Positions 57,911 through 64,000 of a stretch of 64,000 nt of DNA are shown here, in pieces; the first letter of the stretch is position 1, and every line of letters starts with the position of its first letter. Both the position numbers and the translations under genes were made by a program. Below the pieces are notes generated by a model. The model was not told the DNA's origin. It worked only from the letters and a program-made list of their open reading frames with translations, and did not search any database. This DNA is from JBBRHQ01 sp963840235 (GTDB taxonomy: Bacteria > Actinomycetota > Thermoleophilia > Solirubrobacterales > 70-9). The stretch is from assembly GCA_963840235.1 (NCBI GenBank), contig CAWIYC010000005.1, positions 124,001 to 188,000 on the forward strand, given 5' to 3'.

Positions 57911-58765
57911 CTACTCGCGGTCGCGCCGCTCCTCGGCCGGGGGCTCACCGCTCTCGCCGTAGAGGCCGGGCGGCCAGGAGCCGAACCAGTTGTCGCGGGC
58001 GCCGTCGATGGTGATCACGGTGCCGGAGAAGAAGTCGCCCGCCGGCGATGCGAGGAATGTGATCAGCCAGGCCATCTCCTCCTCCGTCCCGAGGCGCCCG
58101 AGCGGGATCGTCCCGGCGACGTTGTCGACCACCACCTGCGGGTACTTGGTCCTCAGGGTCTCGGTGTCGAACTGGCCGGCTGCGACGGCGCAGGCCCTGA
58201 TCCCGAACCGGGCCCACTCGACCGAGAGCGTGCGCATCATGTTCTCGACCGCGGCCCGGGCGGCGCCTGAGTGGACCATGCCCGGCATCCCGTGGTGGGG
58301 CGAGAGGGTGACGCTGAGGATCTTGCCGCCCTCCTGCGGGATGAAGGCCTTGGTCGCGGCCGCGTGGGTCATCAGCCAGGTGCCCTGGACGTTGAGCTCG
58401 ATCACGGTGCGAAAGCCCTTGGGCGAGATCGCCTCCGCCGGGCTGAGGAACTGGCCGCCGGCGTTGTTGACGAGGACGTCGATGCGGCCATGGCGCTCGA
58501 TCACCCCGTCGATGAAGGCGTCGACCCCGTCGGCGTCGCGGATGTCGAGCGCCTCGGAGGAGAAGGCCCCGGGCAATTCCCCGGCTGCCGAGGCCGTTTC
58601 CGCCAGCGGCTCCGGGCGGCGCCCGCAGCCGATCACGGTCGCCCCCAGCCCGGCCATCTCCAGCGCCGTCGCCCGCCCGAGCCCGGTGCCGGCCCCCGAG
58701 ACGATGCACACCTGCCCGTCGAGCAGGCCGGGGGCGAATATCCGCGAAAGAGTGCGTTCAGCCAA
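57911..58765 (-). CDS. SDR-family protein with altered catalytic motif
   Basis: The 284-aa protein has the Rossmann motif SGAGTGLGRA, NNAGGQFLSPAE, and SVTLSPHHGMPGMVHSGAARAAVENMMRTLSVEWARFGIR. The position of the usual YxxxK reads HSGAAR, that is His and Arg in place of Tyr and Lys. Members of the peroxisomal trans-2-enoyl-CoA reductase/2,4-dienoyl-CoA reductase branch show similar departures, so an enoyl-CoA reductase-type role is plausible. The start lies 49 bp from the divergent lactonase-like gene. Confidence 0.85.
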   Translation of the reverse strand: MAERTLSRIFAPGLLDGQVCIVSGAGTGLGRATALEMAGLGATVIGCGRRPEPLAETASAAGELPGAFSSEALDIRDADGVDAFIDGVIERHGRIDVLVNNAGGQFLSPAEAISPKGFRTVIELNVQGTWLMTHAAATKAFIPQEGGKILSVTLSPHHGMPGMVHSGAARAAVENMMRTLSVEWARFGIRACAVAAGQFDTETLRTKYPQVVVDNVAGTIPLGRLGTEEEMAWLITFLASPAGDFFSGTVITIDGARDNWFGSWPPGLYGESGEPPAEERRDRE

Positions 58766-58814
58766 GGCCGCGCAAGCCTACCGGCGGCTGTCGCGCCGTT
58801 ACTGTGAGCCTGAG

Positions 58815-59723
58815 ATGACCATCCACGCCGAGCAGAAGCCTCTGCACGAGCCGCTCGCCGGGGGCAGCGAGGGCGCCACCGTGATCGTCGAGCCGATGGT
58901 CGCCGGCCACCTCAACTGGCCCCTGCCGCTGATGGAGAGCCCCGGCGGGAGGTTCCTGACGCCGCGGCTGCTGCGGGTGATGATGACCGGCAAGCCCCCC
59001 TACGAGATACCGATCCCGGCCTTCCTCATCCGCCACCCGAGCGCCGGCGCGATCCTCGTCGACACCGGGCTCCACCCCTCGATCGCCAGCGACCCGCAGC
59101 AGAACCTGGGCTCGGCCGCCGCCCGGATCGCCAAGCCGAACCTGAAGGCGGGCGAGGATGTCCCTGCCCAGCTACGCGCCCGCGGCCTCGACCCGGCGGA
59201 GATCCCGGTGGTGATCATGACCCACCTGCACCTCGACCACACCTCGGCAATCTCGGAGTTCCCGCAGTCCACCTTCGTAGTCTCCGACGCGGAGTGGGCA
59301 GATGCGACCAGGGGCGGGCGCCCGGTGCTGCGCGGCTACCGGCCCGAGCACTTCGACTACACCTTCGACTACCGCTCGATCGACTTCGACCGCGGCACGA
59401 TCAGCTCCTACGCGACCTTCGGCCGTACCTTCGACCTCTTCGGCGACGGCTCGATCCGGCTCGCCTACACCCCCGGGCACAGCGCCGGGCACCAGTCGGT
59501 GATCGCGCGCCTCGGCGACCTCGACTTCATCATCGGCGGCGATGCCTTCTACACCCTCGGCCAGCTCACCGGCGCGCCGCTGCCGCCGAGGCCCTTCGAC
59601 GAGCACAACTTCAAGCGCTCGCTGCAGGAGCTGAAGCTCTTCCACCGCGAGTTCCCGCAGTCGATCATCACCCCGGGCCACGACCCGGCCTTCTACGCCA
59701 AGCTCGAGAAGAGCTACTCCTAG
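58815..59723 (+). CDS. MBL-fold hydrolase, N-acyl-homoserine-lactonase-like
   Basis: The 302-aa metallo-beta-lactamase-fold protein has the zinc motif THLHLDHTS (HxHxDH), then LAYTPGHSAGHQSV, IIGGDAFY and IITPGHDP. These provide the remaining His and Asp ligands of the dinuclear site. The order and spacing match the AttM/AiiA-type lactonase group. The substrate may be an acyl-homoserine lactone or another lactone; no synthase is present. ATG 58815 gives a start at the expected distance from the domain. Confidence 0.83.
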   Translation: MTIHAEQKPLHEPLAGGSEGATVIVEPMVAGHLNWPLPLMESPGGRFLTPRLLRVMMTGKPPYEIPIPAFLIRHPSAGAILVDTGLHPSIASDPQQNLGSAAARIAKPNLKAGEDVPAQLRARGLDPAEIPVVIMTHLHLDHTSAISEFPQSTFVVSDAEWADATRGGRPVLRGYRPEHFDYTFDYRSIDFDRGTISSYATFGRTFDLFGDGSIRLAYTPGHSAGHQSVIARLGDLDFIIGGDAFYTLGQLTGAPLPPRPFDEHNFKRSLQELKLFHREFPQSIITPGHDPAFYAKLEKSYS

Positions 59724-59724
59724 C

Positions 59725-60504
59725 TCAGCCCTCGGGCGAGGCCCGGCCCGGCGTCGGCGAGGGCAGCCCCTCGCGCAGCGAGCGGATGACGCCGCTGCGG
59801 CCCTTCTCCTCGAGCGCCGTGTACATCGTCCGCACCCGGTCGAAGATCTCCTCCGAGGCCTCGATCTGGTGCTCGCGGCTGGGCTTCGCCTCGGCCGGAA
59901 AGGTGACCGGCTCGCCGTATTGGACGGTGACCTTGGGAAAGCGCAGCCGGCGCCAGCCCCGGACCCCGGCCGAGCCATGGATCGCGATCGGCACCACCGG
60001 GACGCCGGACTCGAGGGCGATGCGGCCGATGCCCCGGCGCGGCGTGCCCAGGTTGCGCGAGCGCGAGCGGCCGCCCTCGGCGTAGATCAGCAGGGGGTGG
60101 CCCTGCTCGAGGATCGCGTAGGAGGTCTTGAAGGCCTCCTCGTCGGCGTGCCCGCGCCGGACCGGATAGGCGCCGCCGTGGTGGAAGATGAAGGTCAGGC
60201 CCCGCGGCCCGAAAAGCTGCGACTTGGCCATGAAGCGGACCTTCCGCCGCAGGTAGACGGCGCAGAAGAAGTGGTCCATCTGGCTGAAGTGGTTGGGGGC
60301 GAGCAGGACGGGGCCGGTGGTGGGGACGTTCTCGGTCCCGATCGCGCGGGTGCGGAAGAGAAGCACCGTCGGCAGGGTCAGGATCACCCGCGACAGGTTG
60401 TAGACCCAGCCGCCCTGGCGGTCCGCGCGCGCCCGCTCGTGGAACTTCTCGAAGTACGAGGCGGGACGCGAGTCCTTGTATTTCTGCGGCTTGATCTCGG
60501 CCAT
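59725..60504 (-). CDS. plsC: 1-acyl-sn-glycerol-3-phosphate acyltransferase (PlsC family)
   Basis: The 259-aa protein has the acyltransferase box NHFSQMDHFF (NHxxxxD, about residue 71), the substrate-binding GPRGLTFIFHHGGAYPVRR and the AEGGRSRSRNLG block. VPVVPIAIHG completes the pattern. It transfers an acyl chain to lysophosphatidate at the membrane in phospholipid synthesis. A hydrophobic segment (LSRVILTLPTVLLF) precedes the box. It lies 68 bp downstream of glpK on the same strand, a sensible glycerolipid pair. Confidence 0.87.
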   Translation of the reverse strand: MAEIKPQKYKDSRPASYFEKFHERARADRQGGWVYNLSRVILTLPTVLLFRTRAIGTENVPTTGPVLLAPNHFSQMDHFFCAVYLRRKVRFMAKSQLFGPRGLTFIFHHGGAYPVRRGHADEEAFKTSYAILEQGHPLLIYAEGGRSRSRNLGTPRRGIGRIALESGVPVVPIAIHGSAGVRGWRRLRFPKVTVQYGEPVTFPAEAKPSREHQIEASEEIFDRVRTMYTALEEKGRSGVIRSLREGLPSPTPGRASPEG

Positions 60505-60572
60505 CTGCTGCGGACCCGGCAGGCGTGGACTTGCACCGGCCCCTTGGTTCCTACCCGAACCCCCGGTGTCGG

Positions 60573-62027
60573 TTACGCCCCCTTGGCCCAGCCACGCGAG
60601 CGCTCGAGGGCGCGACCCCATTCGGCCAGCAGCGAGAGCCGCTCGTCCTCGCTCATCGCCGGCTCGTAGGCGGCACGCCGGCGCCACATCTCCGCCACCT
60701 GCTCCCGGGTCCAGGCTCCGGTCGCGATCCCGGCCAGGAAGGCGGCGCCGAGGGCGGTCGTCTCCGAGATCTCGGGGACGATCACCGGCGCCCCGAGGAC
60801 GTCTGCCTGGAACTGCATCAGCCAGCGGTTGGCGACGGCGCCACCGTCGGCCTTGAGCGAGGCCAGTCGCTGCCCCGAGGCGGCCTCCTGGGCGCGGACG
60901 GCATCCACGGTCTGGTAGGCGATCGCCTCCAGGGCGGCGCGGGCGAGATGGGCACGGCCGCTGCCGCGGGTGAGGCCGACGATCGTGCCCCGCGCGTAGG
61001 GGTCCCAGTGGGGTGAGCCGAGGCCGGTCAGGGCGGGGACGAAGTAGACGCCGTCGTTCCCCCCGAGCGACGCGGCCAGAGCCTCCGACTCCGCGGCCTC
61101 CGAGATGATCCCGAGGCCGTCGCGGAGCCACTGCACGGCGGCGCCGGTGACGAAGACCGCGGCCTCGAGGGCGTAGTCGGTCTCATCTCCGAGGCCCCAG
61201 GCGACGGTCGTCAGCAGGCCCTCGCCGGGCTGGGGCGCGGCGGTGCCGGTGTTGAGCAGGACGAAGCTGCCGGTGCCGTAGGTGTTCTTGGCCATTCCGG
61301 GCGCGTGGCAGGCCTGGCCGAAGAGCGCCGCCTGCTGGTCGCCGGCGATCCCGGCGACCGGGACCGTGCCGCCGAACTCCGAGGTGGTGCCGTAGACGGC
61401 CGAGGAGGGAACCGGCTCGGGCAGCCTCGACTGCTCGACTCCGAGCATCGCGCACAGCTCGGGGTCCCAGGCCAGCTTGCGGATGTCGAACAGCATCGTC
61501 CGCGAGGCGTTCGAGTAGTCGGTCAGGTGGCGACCGGTGAGCTTGAAGGCGAGCCAGGAGTCGATCGTGCCGAAGACCGCCTCGCGGGCGCCCTCGACAT
61601 TGCGCAGCAGCCACTCGATCTTGGTCCCTGAGAAGTAGGGGTCGATGACGAGACCGGTGCGATCGCGGACCATCGGCTCGTGCCCCTCGGCCTTGAGCTG
61701 ATCGCAACGCTCCGCGGTGCGGCGGTCCTGCCAGACGAGTGCGTGGTGGACCGGCTCGCCGCTGTTCGGATCCCAGGCGACGATCGTCTCGCGCTGGTTG
61801 GTGATCCCGATCCCGGTCAGCTCGGAGCCCTGGATGCCGGCGTCGGTGATCGCGCCGAGGGCCACCCGCCTGGTCACCTCCCATATCTCCGTCGCGTCGT
61901 GCTCGACCCAGCCCGGGCGGGGAAAGTGCTGCTCGAATTCGGAGTAGGAGCGCCCGGCGATCCGCCCCTCGAGGTCGAAGACGAGGCAGGTGGTGCCGGT
62001 GGTGCCCTGATCGATGGCGAGGATCAT
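60573..62027 (-). CDS. glpK: Glycerol kinase
   Basis: The 484-aa FGGY-family kinase starts MILAIDQGTTGTTCLVFD (phosphate loop). It has TNQRETIVAWD, GTGSFVLLNTG, GIAGDQQAALFGQ and the C-terminal ADGGAVANRWLMQFQADVLGAPV. It makes sn-glycerol 3-phosphate from glycerol and ATP, the substrate that enters phospholipid synthesis through PlsC-type enzymes such as the next gene. No glycerol facilitator or glpD is in the window. Confidence 0.93.
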   Translation of the reverse strand: MILAIDQGTTGTTCLVFDLEGRIAGRSYSEFEQHFPRPGWVEHDATEIWEVTRRVALGAITDAGIQGSELTGIGITNQRETIVAWDPNSGEPVHHALVWQDRRTAERCDQLKAEGHEPMVRDRTGLVIDPYFSGTKIEWLLRNVEGAREAVFGTIDSWLAFKLTGRHLTDYSNASRTMLFDIRKLAWDPELCAMLGVEQSRLPEPVPSSAVYGTTSEFGGTVPVAGIAGDQQAALFGQACHAPGMAKNTYGTGSFVLLNTGTAAPQPGEGLLTTVAWGLGDETDYALEAAVFVTGAAVQWLRDGLGIISEAAESEALAASLGGNDGVYFVPALTGLGSPHWDPYARGTIVGLTRGSGRAHLARAALEAIAYQTVDAVRAQEAASGQRLASLKADGGAVANRWLMQFQADVLGAPVIVPEISETTALGAAFLAGIATGAWTREQVAEMWRRRAAYEPAMSEDERLSLLAEWGRALERSRGWAKGA

Positions 62028-62140
62028 TGGCCGCAGGCTATCCGCGGCGGGGTTGCCGGGCGGTGCCGGGCGGTGTAGGTTCGGCCCGAGTGGAGCGCCG
62101 CTCCGGGGAGGGGCTCAGAGATTGATGAAAGGAGCTCCAT

Positions 62141-62503
62141 ATGGCGGCAGTAGAGGTCAGGAACTTCGACTCCCCCGACGAGGTTCGCGCCTTCGAGGGC
62201 AACGGGCAGGCGAAGGTGGTCAACCTCGCCGGCCAGACGATCGGGCGGGGCACCTTCGAGCCCGGCTGGCGCTGGTCGGAGAACGTCAAGCCGATAGCCG
62301 GCACCGACTCGTGCATGGTCTCCCACCTCGCCTACGTCCTCTCGGGCCGGATGAAGGTGATGATGGACGACGGCTCAGAGGGCGAGATCGGCCCCGGAGA
62401 CGTCTGCGCGATCCCGCCCGGGCACGACGCTGTGGTGGTCGGCGACGAGCCCTGCGAGATGGTCGACTTCGGCGAGTTCGGCGAGTACGCCAAGCCCGGC
62501 TGA
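62141..62503 (+). CDS. Single-domain cupin protein
   Basis: The 120-aa protein forms one beta-barrel: IGRGTFEPGWRWSENVKPIAG, SHLAYVLSGRMKVMMDDGSEGEIGPGDVCAIPPGHDAVVVGDEPCEMVDFG. The metal-binding pattern is incomplete (His in SHLAYVLSG and PPGHD are present; the usual first HxH is W-x-W), so it may bind small molecules rather than a metal. AAAGGAG lies 7 nt before the ATG. It is divergent from glpK. Confidence 0.82.
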   Translation: MAAVEVRNFDSPDEVRAFEGNGQAKVVNLAGQTIGRGTFEPGWRWSENVKPIAGTDSCMVSHLAYVLSGRMKVMMDDGSEGEIGPGDVCAIPPGHDAVVVGDEPCEMVDFGEFGEYAKPG

Positions 62504-62524
62504 ACGCCGGCCGCGGCGCCCCGC

Positions 62525-63226
62525 TCAGGCCGGGCGGCGCCGGGAGAGATAGGCGCGGACGAAGTCCCGCAGCTGACGGCCGCGGTGGGCGAAGCCGCCG
62601 GCGCTGCGACCGCTGGCGCGGTGCTCGAGGTCGAGCTCGTACTCCCGCAGCCGCGCCCCCGCCCGGACGGCGTCGATCGTGATCCCGATCTCCATCCCGT
62701 AGCCGGCGGCGAACGGCAGCGCCGAGCGCAGCACGGCTTCGCTCATCGCCCGCTGGCCGGATATCGGCGCCCTGGTCTCGACCCCGCAGCGCCGCCGGAT
62801 CGCCCAGCGGGCGAAGCGCAGGGCGAGGCCGAAGCCTCCCCCGACCCGGCGGGCGAAGACGGCGACCGCGAGATCGCATTCGCCCGCCTCGATCGCCTCG
62901 ACCAGGCGGCCGAGGTTGGCGGCGGATGCTCCTAGGTCGCCGTCGCAGAGAAGGAAGACAGAAGCCGCGGCCGCGGCAGGGTGGCCCAGAGCGGCCTCGG
63001 CCGCGGCGGTGACGTTGGCGCCCTTGCCGTGCGGGCGCCCGCGGCTGATGACCTCGGCCCCGCTGGCCAGGGCGACCTCGGCCGTACCGTCCTCCGAAGC
63101 GTCGTCGGCGACGATCACGGTGGCGCCGGGGAATGCTGCGCGCAGCGCATCGAGGGTGGCCGCTATCCGGTCGGCCTCGTTGCGGGCGGCGACTATCACC
63201 AGGGGGCGTGGGGATTCCGCGGTCAA
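62525..63226 (-). CDS. Glycosyltransferase family 2 (GT-A fold)
   Basis: The 233-aa protein has the GT2 start PLVIVAARNEADRIAATLDALRAAFPGATVIVADDASEDGT and the metal/nucleotide-sugar motif LLCDGDLGA (DxD-like). The acceptor loop APISGQRAMSEAVL and AAGYGMEIGITIDAVRAGARLREYEL follow. This set is seen in glucosyl-3-phosphoglycerate synthase-like and dolichol-phosphate-mannose-synthase-like enzymes, so the acceptor is uncertain. There are no membrane helices. It is divergent from the biotinyl carrier, 21 bp apart. Confidence 0.83.
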   Translation of the reverse strand: MTAESPRPLVIVAARNEADRIAATLDALRAAFPGATVIVADDASEDGTAEVALASGAEVISRGRPHGKGANVTAAAEAALGHPAAAAASVFLLCDGDLGASAANLGRLVEAIEAGECDLAVAVFARRVGGGFGLALRFARWAIRRRCGVETRAPISGQRAMSEAVLRSALPFAAGYGMEIGITIDAVRAGARLREYELDLEHRASGRSAGGFAHRGRQLRDFVRAYLSRRRPA

Positions 63227-63247
63227 GGGTGGCTATTGTGCCCCGCC

Positions 63248-63460
63248 ATGGCAGACATTGAAGCCCACATCACAGGCAACGTCTGGAAGATCGAGGTGGC
63301 GGTCGGCGACGACGTCTCCGACGGCGACACGGTCGTCATCCTCGAGTCGATGAAGATGGAGATTCCGGTCGAGGCCGAGGACGACGGCAAGGTGACCGAG
63401 ATCCGCTGTGAAGAGGGCCAGTCGGTCAACGAGGGCGACGTCCTCGTCGTCCTGGAGTAG
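63248..63460 (+). CDS. Stand-alone biotinyl/lipoyl carrier protein
   Basis: The 70-aa protein is one biotinyl domain: strands IEAHITGNVWKIEVAVGDDVSDGDTVVILESMKMEIPVEAEDDGKVTEIRCEEGQSVNEGDVLVVLE. The acceptor Lys36 is in ESMKMEI. It carries CO2 on biotin between a biotin carboxylase and a carboxyltransferase such as the subunit encoded at 21663. Free-standing carriers of this size are common in actinobacteria. It is followed 5 bp later by an enoyl-CoA hydratase-like gene. Confidence 0.9.
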   Translation: MADIEAHITGNVWKIEVAVGDDVSDGDTVVILESMKMEIPVEAEDDGKVTEIRCEEGQSVNEGDVLVVLE

Positions 63461-63465
63461 CTCCC

Positions 63466-64000
63466 GTGGGTGAGCGTCTGGCCGCGGGCAAGCTCGTCCT
63501 CGACGAGCCCGCCGAGGCGGTTGCGCGACTGACGATCTCCAACCCGGAGAAGCGCAACGCGCTCGATCACGACGTCCTCGACGCGCTGGCGGAGGCGATG
63601 CCCCGCCTCGACCGGGGAATCGGCATCCGCTGCGTCCTCATCACCGGGGCGCCGCCGGTCTTCTCGGCCGGCTACGACATCGGCTCGATCTCCGAGTCGG
63701 CCTTCGAGCGCGACGCCGAGGCACTCGTCGCCCACCCCTTCCAGGAGGCGATCGAGGCCGTCGCCAGCCATCCCTGGCCGACGGTGGCGGCGATCAACGG
63801 TCACTGCTACGGCGGCGGCCTGGAGTTGGCGGTGACCTGCGACCTGCGGATCAGCGCCTCCGGGGCGAAGCTTGGAATGCCGCCGGCGAAGCTCGGCCTC
63901 GTCTACGGCCATACCGGATTGCGCAAGTTCCTCGACGTCGTCGGGCTGGCGCGGACGAAGGAGCTGTTCCTGACCGGGAGCAGCATGGCCGCGTCGCGGG
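63466..64000 (+). CDS. Enoyl-CoA hydratase/isomerase family protein (cut by window edge)
   Basis: From GTG 63466 the frame is open to the right edge (178 codons). Crotonase motifs are RLTISNPEKRNALDHDVL, FSAGYDIGSI (oxyanion hole) and AINGHCYGGGLELAVTCDLRI, with the first catalytic glutamate present. The second position reads MPPAKLG in place of PEI, so that glutamate is missing. This is the reverse of the protein at 23807. Other crotonase-fold reactions such as isomerisation or decarboxylation are possible. Confidence 0.85.
   Translation, partial: MGERLAAGKLVLDEPAEAVARLTISNPEKRNALDHDVLDALAEAMPRLDRGIGIRCVLITGAPPVFSAGYDIGSISESAFERDAEALVAHPFQEAIEAVASHPWPTVAAINGHCYGGGLELAVTCDLRISASGAKLGMPPAKLGLVYGHTGLRKFLDVVGLARTKELFLTGSSMAASR

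Noticed and set aside
58815..59723. A quorum-sensing locus
   Set aside because: There is a lactonase-like hydrolase but no LuxI-type synthase, and the LuxR-family gene in the window is a LAL regulator without an autoinducer domain.
1..64000. CRISPR arrays, tRNA, rRNA or a replication origin
   Set aside because: No regularly spaced repeats of CRISPR size, no tRNA cloverleaf or rRNA signature, and no DnaA-box cluster were seen. The only tandem array (21525) has 24-bp units without spacers.

Overview
The window is high-GC, gene-dense bacterial DNA. Gene content suggests an actinobacterium, most likely a soil member of Thermoleophilia (Solirubrobacterales or a relative). The signs are a coproheme decarboxylase of actinobacterial type, a holin-X/DUF3618 pair, many acyl-CoA dehydrogenases and carboxylases, PD40 secreted proteins, a large LuxR (LAL) regulator and frequent GTG starts. 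This placement is inference; there is no rRNA or tRNA in the window to fix it.

Layout. 1-6.0 kb: heme synthesis (hemQ), two secreted PD40 proteins, then a plus-strand block of ferredoxin-NADP reductase, BolA, CGFS glutaredoxin, secreted RNase and barstar. 6.2-13.6 kb: an A-type Fe-S carrier, short-chain dehydrogenases, DegV, and a six-gene minus-strand operon (nitrilase, TetR, hydrolase, three small membrane or stress proteins) behind a TetR-type operator. 13.6-18 kb: a large membrane protein, an epimerase and an MscS channel. 18-28.6 kb: acyl-CoA catabolism (MerR, CaiB, BKACE, carboxyltransferase, two enoyl-CoA hydratase-like or dehydrogenase units), with an unusual double inverted repeat between a divergent hydratase and dehydrogenase.

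28.5-42.4 kb looks like an acquired region. It starts with an integrase and excisionase placed at the 3' end of an acyl-CoA dehydrogenase. It then carries a LAL regulator, a CMD-fold protein, an unrecognised protein, and a six-gene minus-strand cluster. That cluster has three related beta-propeller proteins, two paralogous four- to six-helix membrane proteins and one conserved protein of unknown function. The two transcription units facing each other across this region carry the same exact 20-bp sequence 34-43 bp before their first start codons, which ties them into one putative regulon. This is the best candidate for an undescribed system.

42.3-45.4 kb is a decayed patch (hicA, hicB and dihydrofolate-reductase remnants, a frameshifted glycoside hydrolase, a 3' gene fragment) around an intact small catalase. 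45.4-51.2 kb holds a diguanylate cyclase, an MFS transporter with a C-terminal cyclic-nucleotide-binding domain, a RES/Xre toxin-antitoxin pair, and an aromatic-amino-acid-type decarboxylase that also carries a C-terminal cyclic-nucleotide-binding domain. 51.4-64 kb: a frameshifted membrane protein, a YWTD propeller, a GlsB stress protein, dehydrogenases, VapBC, a lactonase-like hydrolase, PlsC, glycerol kinase, a cupin, a glycosyltransferase, a lone biotinyl carrier and a cut-off enoyl-CoA hydratase.

Three long hairpin palindromes (6069, 25973, 57836) form a dispersed repeat family. Four genes between 39.7 and 53.6 kb each read as broken by one extra base, which may be real decay or indel errors in the assembly.
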